Shown here one piece after another: positions 17,846-26,963 of a stretch of DNA of 64,000 nt. How positions within the stretch are numbered: position 1 is the stretch's first letter; every line of letters starts with the position of its first letter. This DNA is from Rothia sp035916755 (lineage in GTDB: Bacteria; Actinomycetota; Actinomycetes; Actinomycetales; Micrococcaceae): positions 130,247 to 194,246 of the forward strand of contig NZ_JAYWIX010000007.1 in assembly GCF_035916755.1 (NCBI RefSeq). The letters are read 5' to 3'. The notes under the pieces were generated by a model, which saw nothing but the letters and a program-made list of their open reading frames with translations, was not told the DNA's origin and made no database searches. The translations under genes and the position numbers were made by a program.

Positions 17846-18657
17846 TGTCAGCAGTATCGACTGAATCACTGAACAAGGTGGAACAGGTTCTGGTGGCCCA
17901 GCCTACCGATAACCCGACCCACCTCGCAGAAGAGCTCTTCGCTGTTGTCGATGTTATCGACACCAACGGCGGGTTCCGGCGAGGTCTAACCGATCCTTCC
18001 CGCGAAGCAGCGCAGCGAGCAGGCATCGCCCGCTCCGTTCTGGGCGGCAAGATTTCCGACGCCGCTCTGGCTATCGTTTCTGCAGCAGCAGAAGCCCGCT
18101 GGAGTGAAGAACGCGATCTGGCTGATGCCCTCGAAACAACCGCTGTCACCTCAGTAGCGCTTTCTGCTGAACAGCGCGGAGGTATCGATGCACTGGAGCA
18201 GACCGTCAATGAACTGCTGACCTTCATCAACACCGTTGATGCCTCAGCAGAAGTACAGGCTGCTCTTGCCGATACCAGGGCAAGCAAGGAAGCACTCAAG
18301 AAGCTGGCTGTCAGCCTCGGTGGCCGTGTAGCTACCGCTGAAGGCAAGCTTCTGCTAGAACGAGTTGCCACTGCGGCCCGCGGAACCACCGCAGCCCGTC
18401 TGGCTAACGAGTTCGTAGAAATCATCGTCAAGCGTCAAAACCGTTGGATCGCACGAGTTACCTCAGCAACCGCGCTGACTGCAGAGCAGATTGCAAAGCT
18501 GCAGGGGTCACTCAACAAGACCTACGGCAAGGAGCTGAAGCTCGATATCACCGTAGACCCCGCACTTCTGGGCGGTCTGCGCGTGCAGGTAGGGGACGAA
18601 GTCATCGATGGCTCGCTGTCCACCCGACTGTCAGAACTCAGCCGCGCTTTCGCATAG
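17845..18657 (+). CDS. atpH: F1Fo ATP synthase subunit delta
   Basis: It links the peripheral stalk to the top of F1. At 270 residues it is longer than the ~180-residue proteobacterial delta, as is usual in actinobacteria, with an extended N-terminal part. The C-terminal family signature is visible in VDPALLGGLRVQVGDEVIDGS. The start overlaps atpF, so the two are translationally coupled. The protein is standalone rather than fused to subunit b. Confidence 0.94.
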   Translation: MSAVSTESLNKVEQVLVAQPTDNPTHLAEELFAVVDVIDTNGGFRRGLTDPSREAAQRAGIARSVLGGKISDAALAIVSAAAEARWSEERDLADALETTAVTSVALSAEQRGGIDALEQTVNELLTFINTVDASAEVQAALADTRASKEALKKLAVSLGGRVATAEGKLLLERVATAARGTTAARLANEFVEIIVKRQNRWIARVTSATALTAEQIAKLQGSLNKTYGKELKLDITVDPALLGGLRVQVGDEVIDGSLSTRLSELSRAFA

Positions 18658-18814
18658 GCGATTTACACAGTCGAGACCTCGACGGTGATTTAGAAGATAC
18701 ACAGACGACATCGGGCAAGCTTAAGAAGCACAACCCGAGCACGTCACACAAGTTTCGGTGGGCCTGCCGCCATTCGGCAGGCACACCAACAAATTAGGAG
18801 AGCAGGGACATAAG

Positions 18815-20440
18815 ATGGCCGATTTGACCATCAACGCCGATGATGTCCGTAACGCGCTGAACGAATTCGCAGCGTCTTACGAACCCGGCAATGCAGAGCG
18901 CGTAGAGGTGGGTCGTGTTGCATCAGCATCCGACGGCATCGCACGCGTTGAGGGCCTTCCCTCAGTAATGGCTAACGAGCTGCTTCGCTTCGAAGACGGC
19001 ACCCTTGGCCTGGCACAGAACCTCGACACTCGTGACATCGGTGTCATCATCCTCGGTGACTTCACCGGCATTGAAGAAGGCCAGGAAGTTCACCGTACCG
19101 GCGAGGTTCTCTCAGTACCCGTAGGCGACGCCTACCTGGGCCGCGTAGTTGACCCCCTGGGCAACCCCATCGATGACCTGGGCGACATTGAAGCAGAAGG
19201 CCGCCGTGCCCTCGAACTTCAGGCTCCCGGCGTTACCCAGCGTAAGTCAGTTCACGAGCCCCTCCAGACCGGTCTCAAGGCAATCGACGCCATGATTCCG
19301 ATTGGCCGCGGCCAGCGTCAGCTGATCATTGGTGACCGCCAGACCGGTAAGACCGCTATCGCGGTTGACACCATCCTGAACCAGAAGGACAACTGGGCAA
19401 CCGGCGACCCCAACAAGCAGGTTCGCTGTGTCTACGTTGCTATCGGTCAGAAGGCATCAACCATCGCCGCAGTGCGCGAAACCCTCAAGCAGCAGGGCGC
19501 ACTGGAATACACCACCATCGTGGCTTCCCCCGCATCTGACGCAGCAGGCTTCAAGTACCTGGCCCCCTACACCGGTAGCGCCATCGGCCAGCACTGGATG
19601 TACGGCGGCAAGCACGTCCTCATTATCTTCGATGACCTCTCAAAGCAGGCAGAAGCCTACCGTGCGGTATCACTGCTGCTGCGTCGTCCTCCGGGCCGCG
19701 AAGCATACCCCGGCGATGTCTTCTACCTCCATTCCCGCCTGCTTGAGCGCTGTGCAAAGCTCTCCGACGAGCTGGGTGCAGGTTCAATGACCGGCTTCCC
19801 GATCATTGAAACCAAGGCAAACGACGTTTCAGCCTTTATCCCCACCAACGTCATCTCCATCACCGACGGCCAGATTTTCCTGCAGTCAGACCTCTTCAAC
19901 GCTAACCAGCGCCCTGCGGTCGACGTAGGTATCTCCGTCTCCCGTGTTGGTGGTGCAGCACAGACCAAGGCTATGAAGAAGGTCTCCGGTACCCTCAAGC
20001 TCGACCTTGCTCAGTACCGCGCCATGGAAGCCTTCGCAATGTTCGCTTCCGACCTGGACGAAGCCTCAAAGGCCCAGCTGACCCGCGGTGCTCGCCTCAC
20101 TGAGCTGCTGCGTCAGCCCCAGTACACCCCCTACGCAGTTGAGGACCAGGTTGTCTCAATCTGGGCAGGCACCAACGGCTACCTCGATGACCTCGAAGTT
20201 TCAGACGTTCTGCGTTTCGAATCAGAGTTCCTCGACCACCTGCGCCGCTCCACCTCAGTACTGCAGGACATCGCAGCATCAGGCAAGCTCGAAGACGAAA
20301 CCGTAGCAGCTCTCAAGACTGCCATCGTTGACTTCAAGCAGGGCTTCCGCTCAGAAGGCACCAGCCACCTCGTTGAGGCCGGTCACGAAGAGCACCAGCC
20401 CCTGTCAGACAGCGAAGTATCACAGGAAACCATCGGTTAG
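18815..20440 (+). CDS. atpA: F1Fo ATP synthase subunit alpha
   Basis: The non-catalytic nucleotide-binding subunit of F1, 541 residues. The Walker A loop is GDRQTGKT (about 170-177). The alpha/beta signature P-[SAP]-[LIV]-[DNH]-x3-S-x-S is visible as PAVDVGISVSRVG. The start is the ATG at 18815 with GGAGAG upstream; the frame stays open to 18758 but that segment encodes sequence foreign to the family. A C-terminal tail beyond the family core is Glu/His/Ser-rich (HEEHQPLSDSE), as seen in some actinobacterial alphas. Confidence 0.97.
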   Translation: MADLTINADDVRNALNEFAASYEPGNAERVEVGRVASASDGIARVEGLPSVMANELLRFEDGTLGLAQNLDTRDIGVIILGDFTGIEEGQEVHRTGEVLSVPVGDAYLGRVVDPLGNPIDDLGDIEAEGRRALELQAPGVTQRKSVHEPLQTGLKAIDAMIPIGRGQRQLIIGDRQTGKTAIAVDTILNQKDNWATGDPNKQVRCVYVAIGQKASTIAAVRETLKQQGALEYTTIVASPASDAAGFKYLAPYTGSAIGQHWMYGGKHVLIIFDDLSKQAEAYRAVSLLLRRPPGREAYPGDVFYLHSRLLERCAKLSDELGAGSMTGFPIIETKANDVSAFIPTNVISITDGQIFLQSDLFNANQRPAVDVGISVSRVGGAAQTKAMKKVSGTLKLDLAQYRAMEAFAMFASDLDEASKAQLTRGARLTELLRQPQYTPYAVEDQVVSIWAGTNGYLDDLEVSDVLRFESEFLDHLRRSTSVLQDIAASGKLEDETVAALKTAIVDFKQGFRSEGTSHLVEAGHEEHQPLSDSEVSQETIG

Positions 20441-20462
20441 CGATTTTCCTAGCAGGTGAGAT

Positions 20463-20491
20463 GCCCCTCCAACAGAACCTGGGGGAGGGGC
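20463..20491 (+). promoter_or_regulatory. Strong hairpin inside the atp operon, between atpA and atpG
   Basis: GCCCCTCC (20463-20470) pairs with GGAGGGGC (20484-20491) around a 13-nt loop. Only a short, poor U-tract follows, so full termination is unlikely. It could set partial attenuation, RNA processing or stability of the upstream atpIBEFHA segment relative to atpGDC. Confidence 0.6.
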
Positions 20492-20519
20492 TCTTACCCT
20501 AGGAGTGAAAGGAATCTCT

Positions 20520-21440
20520 ATGGGAGCCCAGATTAGGGTTTACCGCCAAAAGATTACTTCAACATCGTCTATGAAGAAGATCTTCAAGGCGATGGAGATG
20601 ATCGCAACCTCACGCATTAACAAGGCACGTAAGAGCGCAGAGGCCGCTAGCCCCTACGCAAATGCGCTGACCAAGGCCGTCACTGCCATCGCGACCCAGC
20701 ACCACATTGAGCACCCCCTGCTTAACGCACGCTCAAAGGCAAAGACCGGTCGCTCCGCAGTTCTCGTCCTCACCAGCGACCGCGGCCTTGCGGGTTCATA
20801 CTCCTCATCCGTCCTCAAAAAAACCGAGGGTCTTATTGAGAAGCTCCGCGGTGAGGGACGTGATGTCAAGCTCTATCTCATCGGTCGCAAGGCAAAGTCC
20901 TACTTTGACTTCCGCGAACGCGAATACGAGCAGGCTTGGGAAGGCAACACCGACAACCCCAACATCGAGATGGCCGTTGCAGCACGCGACGCCATCCTGG
21001 CAGCCTACGAAAACGGCGACGTCGATGACCTTCATATCATCTACACCGAATTCGTCTCCATGGTCAGCCAGGAAACCCGCGTCCTGCGCCTGCTCCCCAT
21101 TGAGGTAGCAGACGCACGCGAACTCGGTGAAGAAATCCTGCCCGGCGAACGTCTCGAAGACGACCAGTTCCAGCAGAACTCAGTCTTTGAATTCGAGCCC
21201 AGCCCCCAGGAAGTTCTCGACGAGTTGCTGCCCCGCTACATCGCCTCCCGCATCTATGCGTGCCTGCTAGAAGCAGCGGCCTCCGAACTGGCGTCCCGCC
21301 AGCGCGCGATGAAGTCCGCAGGTGATAACGCTGACGAGCTCATCAAGAAGTACACCCGCCTGATGAACAACGCTCGCCAGGCAGAAATTACTCAGGAGCT
21401 CAGCGAAATTGTTGGCGGCGCCGACGCACTCGCCTCCTAA
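20520..21440 (+). CDS. atpG: F1Fo ATP synthase subunit gamma
   Basis: The central rotor shaft of F1, 306 residues. The N-terminus GAQIRVYRQKITST and the C-terminal helix (RQRAMKSAGDNADELIKKY, then NNARQAEITQEL) are the two coiled-coil halves that are conserved in the family. The ATG at 20520 follows GTGAAAGGA; an in-frame GTG at 20505 overlaps that ribosome site and is less likely. Confidence 0.96.
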   Translation: MGAQIRVYRQKITSTSSMKKIFKAMEMIATSRINKARKSAEAASPYANALTKAVTAIATQHHIEHPLLNARSKAKTGRSAVLVLTSDRGLAGSYSSSVLKKTEGLIEKLRGEGRDVKLYLIGRKAKSYFDFREREYEQAWEGNTDNPNIEMAVAARDAILAAYENGDVDDLHIIYTEFVSMVSQETRVLRLLPIEVADARELGEEILPGERLEDDQFQQNSVFEFEPSPQEVLDELLPRYIASRIYACLLEAAASELASRQRAMKSAGDNADELIKKYTRLMNNARQAEITQELSEIVGGADALAS

Positions 21441-21484
21441 TCCACCAGACAACTTTCCACTCTCTACATAGGTAAGTGAGAACA

Positions 21485-22948
21485 ATGACTGCCACTCTGA
21501 ACGAATCGGCTACTGCGCCGGCTCAGGGCGCAACCGGTCGCATTGCTCGCGTTATCGGCCCTGTCGTTGACGTTGAGTTCCCTGCCGGCCAGGTACCTGA
21601 CATCTACAACGCGCTGACCGCTGATCTGACCCTCAACGGCACCACCCGTAAGATCACCTTCGAGACTGCCCAGCACCTCGGTGACTCACTGGTACGCGCA
21701 ATCTCCCTGCAGCAGACCGACGGTCTCGTCCGCGGCCAGGCTGTAGTTGACACCGGCGCTCCCATCTCCGTCCCCGTAGGCGACGGCGTCAAGGGCCACA
21801 TCTTCAACGTCCTCGGTGATGCCCTCGACGTCTCCAACGACGAAATCAAGGCCGACACCTACTGGCCCATCCACCGCGCAGCCCCCGGCTTCGCAGACCT
21901 CGAAGGTTCGACCGAGATGCTGGAAACCGGCATCAAGTCCATCGACCTTCTGACCCCCTACATCAAGGGCGGTAAGATTGGTCTCTTCGGTGGTGCAGGC
22001 GTTGGTAAGACCGTTCTGATCCAGGAAATGATTACCCGCGTTGCCCGCAACTTCGGTGGTACCTCAGTATTCACCGGCGTTGGCGAGCGTACCCGTGAAG
22101 GTAACGACCTCTGGGTTGAAATGGAAGAAGCTGGCGTTCTGAAGGACACCGCTCTCGTATTCGGCCAGATGGACGAACCGCCGGGAACCCGTCTGCGCGT
22201 TGCGCTGACCGGCCTGACCATGGCGGAATACTTCCGTGACGTTCAGAACCAGGACGTTCTGCTCTTCATCGACAACATCTTCCGCTTCACCCAGGCAGGT
22301 TCTGAGGTTTCAACCCTGCTCGGCCGCATGCCGTCCGCTGTGGGCTACCAGCCCAACCTGGCCGACGAAATGGGTCTGCTGCAGGAGCGCATCACCTCAA
22401 CCCGTGGTCACTCCATCACCTCCATGCAGGCAATTTACGTTCCTGCGGACGACTACACCGACCCCGCACCTGCAACCACCTTCGCCCACCTGGATGCAAC
22501 CACCGAGCTCTCCCGTGAGATTGCTTCACGTGGTCTGTACCCCGCGATTGATCCCCTGTCTTCCACCTCCCGAATCCTGGACCCCCAGTACATCGGTCAG
22601 GAGCACTACGACACCGCAATTCAGGTCAAGGCTATCCTGCAGGAAAATAAGGAACTTCAGGACATCATCGCCATCCTCGGTGTTGACGAACTCTCCGAAG
22701 AGCAGAAGGTCGTTGTTTCACGTGCCCGCCGCATCGAGCAGTTCCTCTCACAGAACACCTACACTGCAAAGCAGTTCACCGGTGTCGAGGGTTCAACCGT
22801 GCCGATCAAGGACACCATCGAATCCTTCCAGATGATCTGCCGCGGCGATGTTGACCACATCCCCGAGCAGGCCTTCTACAACATCGGTGGTATGGACGAT
22901 GTCATGCGCCGTTACGAGGAAATCAAGGCACAGTCTGGAGCCAAGTAA
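21485..22948 (+). CDS. atpD: F1Fo ATP synthase subunit beta
   Basis: The catalytic subunit that makes ATP, 487 residues. Walker A is GGAGVGKTV (near 165), followed by the catalytic GERTREGNDL. DEPPGTRLRV and the signature PAIDPLSSTSR are present. The ATG at 21485 is preferred over the GTG at 21476, which would add three residues. Confidence 0.97.
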   Translation: MTATLNESATAPAQGATGRIARVIGPVVDVEFPAGQVPDIYNALTADLTLNGTTRKITFETAQHLGDSLVRAISLQQTDGLVRGQAVVDTGAPISVPVGDGVKGHIFNVLGDALDVSNDEIKADTYWPIHRAAPGFADLEGSTEMLETGIKSIDLLTPYIKGGKIGLFGGAGVGKTVLIQEMITRVARNFGGTSVFTGVGERTREGNDLWVEMEEAGVLKDTALVFGQMDEPPGTRLRVALTGLTMAEYFRDVQNQDVLLFIDNIFRFTQAGSEVSTLLGRMPSAVGYQPNLADEMGLLQERITSTRGHSITSMQAIYVPADDYTDPAPATTFAHLDATTELSREIASRGLYPAIDPLSSTSRILDPQYIGQEHYDTAIQVKAILQENKELQDIIAILGVDELSEEQKVVVSRARRIEQFLSQNTYTAKQFTGVEGSTVPIKDTIESFQMICRGDVDHIPEQAFYNIGGMDDVMRRYEEIKAQSGAK

Positions 22949-22950
22949 TC

Positions 22951-23208
22951 ATGGCACTGAAAGTTGAAGTCGTTTCCCGTGAACGAGTCGTGTGGGTTGG
23001 CGAAGCCAAGTACGTGCGCGCACGCACCGTCGATGGCGACCTGGGTATCATGCCCGGTCACATCCCCACCATGGCCCTTCTCGCTGAAGACGGTGAGCTT
23101 CTGATTGAGGCAACCAGCGGTGAGAAGAAGACCACCCGCCTGCACGAAGGTTTCTTGACTGTCTCTAACGATCGAGTCACCATCGCAGCTAAGCACGCAC
23201 AGATCTAA
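22951..23208 (+). CDS. atpC: F1Fo ATP synthase subunit epsilon, short form
   Basis: Only 85 residues: the N-terminal beta-sandwich (LKVEVVSRERVVWVGEAKYV, DGDLGIMPGHIPTMALL) is complete but the C-terminal two-helix regulatory domain of longer epsilons (~130 residues) is missing. Short epsilons are common among related actinobacteria and imply no epsilon-type inhibition of ATP hydrolysis. It starts 2 nt after atpD and closes the operon. Confidence 0.93.
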   Translation: MALKVEVVSRERVVWVGEAKYVRARTVDGDLGIMPGHIPTMALLAEDGELLIEATSGEKKTTRLHEGFLTVSNDRVTIAAKHAQI

Positions 23209-23225
23209 CTAGATTACTGTGACGA

Positions 23226-23277
23226 AAGGACGCCGCCCTTCCCCAGAGATGGGGGAGAGCAGCGTCCTTATTTTTTT
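23226..23277 (+). terminator. Intrinsic terminator of the atp operon
   Basis: AAGGACGC (23226-23233) pairs with GCGTCCTT (23262-23269). An inner CCCC/GGGG stem completes the hairpin, and TTATTTTTTT follows. It also lies between the convergent atpC and nucS genes. Confidence 0.9.
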
Positions 23278-23291
23278 AGCTTTCTTCTTGT

Positions 23292-24008
23292 TTAGAAGAG
23301 GCGGGATTCTACGTCATCTACTCCGCGCATGGCATCGTAGTCGAGAGCCACACAGCGGATGCCGCGGTCTTCTGCCAGTGTGCGGGCCTGGGGCTTGATG
23401 CGCTGGGCAGCAAAGACACCCTGAACCGGCGCTAGCAGGGGGTCGCGGTTGAGGAGCTCTAGGTAGCGGGTGAGCTGTTCTACGCCGTCGATATCGCCTA
23501 CACGCTTGAGCTCGACAGCCACAGAGACGCCCCCGGCATCCTTGGCCAAAATATCTACCGGGCCGATTGCCGTGGGGTACTCCCGGCGTACCAGGCGGTA
23601 ACCTGCGCCAAGAAGCTCAATCTGTTCAGCCAGCAGGCGCTGTAAGTCGGCCTCAACTCCGTCCTTAATAAGGCCCGGGTCAATACCCAAATCGTGGCTG
23701 AGTTCCCCGTGGGTACCGAAGACACGAATCACCAGCTTGTCGTCGCTCTTGGCGGCCTGCACAGTCCACAGCTCGCTCACATCGGGGTCAAGATCCTCGG
23801 CTACCGAGGTGCCCTCGAACTCTTCGCGAGGGGAAATATGTAGACGGCAGGGCGGGCTCATCCAGTTCAGGGGCTTGTAGGAGCCGCCGTCGGAGTGAAT
23901 CAGCACCGAGCCGTCATTCTTGATCATGAGCAGGCGGGTAGCACGGGGCAGATGGGCATTGAGACGGCCCATGTAGTCTACGGAACAATCAGCTATAACT
24001 AAACGCAC
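23292..24008 (-). CDS. nucS: Mismatch-specific endonuclease NucS/EndoMS
   Basis: It cuts both strands at mismatched bases and is the basis of the non-canonical mismatch repair of actinobacteria, which lack MutS/MutL. The 238-residue protein has the N-terminal dimerisation domain (MRLVIADCSVDYMGRLNAHL) and a RecB-like nuclease core with GPVDILAKD and VELKR (Asp, Glu, Lys). It ends in ESRLF, the expected C-terminal sliding-clamp binding tail. A GTG start at 24008 has TAGAGT six bases upstream, so the mRNA is probably leaderless. In mycobacteria nucS also lies a little downstream of the atp operon. Confidence 0.95.
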   Translation of the reverse strand: MRLVIADCSVDYMGRLNAHLPRATRLLMIKNDGSVLIHSDGGSYKPLNWMSPPCRLHISPREEFEGTSVAEDLDPDVSELWTVQAAKSDDKLVIRVFGTHGELSHDLGIDPGLIKDGVEADLQRLLAEQIELLGAGYRLVRREYPTAIGPVDILAKDAGGVSVAVELKRVGDIDGVEQLTRYLELLNRDPLLAPVQGVFAAQRIKPQARTLAEDRGIRCVALDYDAMRGVDDVESRLF

Positions 24009-24014
24009 CGTACC

Positions 24015-24059
24015 ACTCTAACAGGTGGCTTGGGCGGGCACACCGGTGCATGAAAGAAT
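24015..24059. promoter_or_regulatory. Compact divergent promoters for nucS and the zinc-site gene
   Basis: Only 57 bp separates the start codons. On the minus strand TAGAGT (24020-24015) lies 6 nt before the nucS GTG. On the plus strand AAGAAT (24054-24059) lies 6 nt before the ATG at 24066, with TTGGGC (24030-24035) 18 bp upstream of it as a possible -35. Both predict leaderless transcripts. Confidence 0.5.
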
Positions 24060-24065
24060 GGGGGA

Positions 24066-24407
24066 ATGCCTCGTCGTTCTTCATCTAAGCCCCGCCGTCC
24101 CAACTCTAACTCCGGAGCCGCCCCCAGCAAGTGGCAGAAGGCCCGCCCCGCTGGGCGCGACATTTCCCGTATCCTTGACCCTGCCCCGCGAGTGGAACGG
24201 GCCCAAGACGGGGACTGGTATGTGCAGTACATCCCCTCCATCAATGCTCTGAAAACCTATAAGTGCCCCGAATGTGAACGGCCTATCCAGCCCGGGGTGG
24301 CGCACCTGGTGGTCTGGCAGCAGGACCATATGTTTGGTACCCAGCGGGCTATCGAGGAGCGTCGCCATTGGCACGAGCGGTGCTGGGCAACCCGTAGATT
24401 CTGGTAG
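24066..24407 (+). CDS. Small zinc-site protein of unknown function, conserved beside nucS
   Basis: A 113-residue basic protein. The N-terminal ~35 residues are Arg/Ser/Pro/Lys-rich and look disordered. The C-terminal part has CPECERPI and HERC, a Cys-x2-Cys plus His/Cys arrangement that could bind one zinc ion like an HNH or zinc-ribbon fold, but catalytic HNH residues are not clear. Relatives are often labelled ATP/GTP-binding protein in actinobacterial genomes; I see no P-loop supporting that. Its closeness to nucS suggests, but does not show, a nucleic-acid role. Confidence 0.75.
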   Translation: MPRRSSSKPRRPNSNSGAAPSKWQKARPAGRDISRILDPAPRVERAQDGDWYVQYIPSINALKTYKCPECERPIQPGVAHLVVWQQDHMFGTQRAIEERRHWHERCWATRRFW

Positions 24408-24459
24408 AACTTGGCGAATGCCCCACACAATCTAGATCAGGATAGAAGCGCAGAAAAAA

Positions 24460-24497
24460 CCGGTAGCGGCCCCTGCTCAAAGGCAGGGCGCTACCGG
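24460..24497 (-). terminator. Terminator of the AI-2E-type gene
   Basis: CCGGTAGCG (24460-24468) pairs with CGCTACCGG (24489-24497) and CCCTGC with GCAGGG inside it. On the minus strand a run of six T follows (complement of AAAAAA just left of the stem), which orients it to the leftward gene. It can also stop rightward transcription. Confidence 0.85.
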
Positions 24498-24519
24498 GTT
24501 AAGGAAAACGGACGGTTCG

Positions 24520-25842
24520 TTAGAGCTGGTCCTGCCGGGGTACGAGTACCTCATTGACCAGAATCAGCAGGGAGGCTGCGACGGGAATCGCAATGAGGGC
24601 ACCGAGCACACCCCAGAGAGAGCCACCGGCTACCACCGCGATAATAGCTACAGCACCGGGCACGGCCACAGCCCTGCTCATAATGCGGGGGGAGATGAAG
24701 TAGGCCTCGATCTGCAGGTAAATCAGGTAGGGGATAAGGAAGAAGAGGGCGGTCTGCCAGCTGTCGATGAGCGAGATGACCGAGACCAGGACGGCGGCGC
24801 TGACGCCACCGACCAGGGGAATGAAGGCCAGGAGCAGGACGAAGAGCATGAGCAGCTGGGCAAAGGGCACGCCCACAATCAGCATGATGATGGCGGCACA
24901 GGTGGCGTTGCAGATAGCCACGAGAGCCTGGCCCATGACGTACTGGCCAACAGAGCTGGTGATTTTTTCGGTGAGGTAGCCGACGCGTTCACGCTTGGAG
25001 GCAGGCGCCAGGCGGATAAACCAGGCCTTGATGGTGGGTAGGGACGCGAGCACGTAGATGGAGAGGAACAGCACGATAATCGTGCCGGTCGTGATTTCTG
25101 CCAGGGTGGAGCCCGCGTTCATGAGGGAGTTCATAAAGCCGCTCACCACAGAGGTATCTGAGGTGACCTGTTCAAAGAACTTCTCTACTTCGGCGTCTAC
25201 CGCTGAGCGGATGCGGTAGCGCTCATCAAGACCTGAGAAGAGATCTGAGTTGAGGAAGTTCTCAAACTGCTGGGGGAAACCGGTGATGAAGGAAACTGCC
25301 TGGCGGGCGATGAGGGGCACTAGCCAGAAAATGAGGGCAGCGGCTACCGCAACAAAGAAGAGGAAAACGACGGTGACGCCCGCGCCACGCGGAAGACCCC
25401 ACTGTTCGAGTTTGCGTACAGCCGGGTCTAGCCCCAGGCCGATGAACACTGCGCCGGTGAGCCAGCCAGCTAGGGCGCCAATGTTGAGCACAAAGTACAT
25501 GCCCATCCAGGCCAGGCCCACACCGACGGCCAGCATGAAACCAAAATAGATTGGGTTGCTGATGTAGCGTCCCTTGCCGGGGGTAAGGGCGTGGGTTTCT
25601 GGGGGAGCGGGGGCGGCGCCGTCCTTATTCTCTTTCAGGTGGGCCGGTTCCTCGGGCAGCTGGAGGCGGTGGCGGGGGCGAGCGCCGGGGATAGCCGGTA
25701 GAGCGAACTTGTTGTTTTGCGACTGCCCGGTGCCGCTTTCTTCGGCGTTGGCTGGGGAATCTGGTTGCGCGGATGCCTGTGCTCGGCTGACGCGGGAGGT
25801 CAGGGGCCGCAGGAGTCGGGAGGGAGAAAAAGATGAGGGCAT
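24520..25842 (-). CDS. AI-2E family membrane transporter
   Basis: A 440-residue polytopic membrane protein with about eight hydrophobic segments between residues 90 and 435. The family pattern is clear: GAVFIGLGLDPAVRKLEQWGLPRGAGVTVVF near the N-terminal membrane pair, and AFIPLVGGVSAAVLVSVISL and YLQIEAYFISPRIMSRAVAV in the C-terminal half. The ~85-residue N-terminal cytoplasmic part is low complexity. Family members export autoinducer-2 or act as Na+/H+ antiporters; the substrate here is unknown. The ATG at 25842 is preferred; the frame is open to 25992 but that upstream part would overlap the divergent gene's start. Confidence 0.88.
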   Translation of the reverse strand: MPSSFSPSRLLRPLTSRVSRAQASAQPDSPANAEESGTGQSQNNKFALPAIPGARPRHRLQLPEEPAHLKENKDGAAPAPPETHALTPGKGRYISNPIYFGFMLAVGVGLAWMGMYFVLNIGALAGWLTGAVFIGLGLDPAVRKLEQWGLPRGAGVTVVFLFFVAVAAALIFWLVPLIARQAVSFITGFPQQFENFLNSDLFSGLDERYRIRSAVDAEVEKFFEQVTSDTSVVSGFMNSLMNAGSTLAEITTGTIIVLFLSIYVLASLPTIKAWFIRLAPASKRERVGYLTEKITSSVGQYVMGQALVAICNATCAAIIMLIVGVPFAQLLMLFVLLLAFIPLVGGVSAAVLVSVISLIDSWQTALFFLIPYLIYLQIEAYFISPRIMSRAVAVPGAVAIIAVVAGGSLWGVLGALIAIPVAASLLILVNEVLVPRQDQL

Positions 25843-25991
25843 GCTGGCTACTTGGGTAGTGGTGTAGTTACTGTGTTCAACCTTATCGTGATTCTGCCCT
25901 GGGCTAGAACTAGGGCAGGGGTGCCCGTGCACCGGCTGAGCTTTGGCACCATAGACAGTAGAGATATTTATCGTTGTGAAAGGAAGGCCCA

Positions 25992-26909
25992 ATGGCCGGG
26001 ATTGACGATCAGAACTTACCCGCTTCGGTACGAAACGCCCTGGACCTGGGGGCTACGAGTTCGGCAGGTTCCAGCGCTGAGCCTGCTGAGGAGAGCACCG
26101 CTGCCAGCTGGCGACTGGATGTAACCGATGTGGCCCAGTTCCAGCAGCTGGTGCAGGAATCCAAACGGGGCGCCGTCATTTTTGCCCTGTGGGCACCCCA
26201 CTCGCCGGCGTCGGCTCAGATGCTGGAGCAGGTCGAGGCCCTGGTGAACTCTGCCGGTGGCAACCTGCTGCTGGCTGCCGTCGATATCACCAAGATTCCC
26301 GAAATCGGGCAGGCTTTCCAGATTCAGGGCGTACCTGCGGCCGTGGCTGTGCTCGCTGGCCGACCGGCCCCGCTCTTCAACGGCCCCGTTGAGTCCCAGG
26401 CCCTGACCGAGGTGCTGGGCCAGGTGTTACAGCTCGCTGCCCAGCAGGGTTTGCCCGGTGGATTCGAGCCGGTACTGTCGGAGGCTGAGAAGCCTCTGCC
26501 TCCCCTGCACCGGGAAGCTATCGAGGCTCTAGACCGGGGCGATTACCAGGGAGCTGAAGCTGCCTACACCCGCGCGCTCAACGAGAACCCGGGCGATACG
26601 GACGCCAAAATCGGCCTGGCTCAGGTCCACCTGCTCCACCGCGTCTCTACTCTGAACCTGGCAGAAGAACGCCAGAAAGCTGCCGCCGACGCTACCGATG
26701 TGCAGGCCCAGCTCAACGTTGCCGACCTAGATGTAGCTGGCGGACATGTGGAGGACGCCTTCAACCGCCTTATCGCCCTCTTCAAGGCCGTGGATGCGGA
26801 GACTAAGACCACGGTGCGCGAACGCCTGCTGGAACTTTTCGAGGTTGTAGGCTCAGCTGACCCCCGCGTCACAAAGGCCCGTTCAGCCCTGATGATGGCT
26901 CTTTTTTAA
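25992..26909 (+). CDS. Thioredoxin-fold protein with TPR region (YbbN/CnoX-like)
   Basis: A 305-residue protein: a thioredoxin-like domain (about 40-150; VIFALWAPHSPASAQMLEQVE) followed by TPR-like helices (from about 175; AIEALDRGDYQGAEAAYTRAL). In E. coli the relative CnoX is a co-chaperone. At the position of the thioredoxin CxxC this protein reads HSPAS, so it has no redox cysteines and probably acts as a binding rather than a redox protein. GAAAGGA precedes the ATG. Confidence 0.85.
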   Translation: MAGIDDQNLPASVRNALDLGATSSAGSSAEPAEESTAASWRLDVTDVAQFQQLVQESKRGAVIFALWAPHSPASAQMLEQVEALVNSAGGNLLLAAVDITKIPEIGQAFQIQGVPAAVAVLAGRPAPLFNGPVESQALTEVLGQVLQLAAQQGLPGGFEPVLSEAEKPLPPLHREAIEALDRGDYQGAEAAYTRALNENPGDTDAKIGLAQVHLLHRVSTLNLAEERQKAAADATDVQAQLNVADLDVAGGHVEDAFNRLIALFKAVDAETKTTVRERLLELFEVVGSADPRVTKARSALMMALF

Positions 26910-26951
26910 GGAATCACCCTAGCGGGGGAGGGCATAGCACGTGATTCTGGC

Positions 26952-26957
26952 TACAGT
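26952..26957 (+). promoter_or_regulatory. Candidate -10 for the ABC transporter pair
   Basis: TACAGT lies 6 nt before the ATG at 26964; a convincing -35 is not visible. The layout predicts a leaderless mRNA. Confidence 0.35.
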
Positions 26958-26963
26958 GGAGAT

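Noticed and set aside
18758..18814. An upstream start for atpA
   Set aside because: It adds 19 residues unlike any alpha subunit, and GGAGAG lies just before the ATG at 18815.
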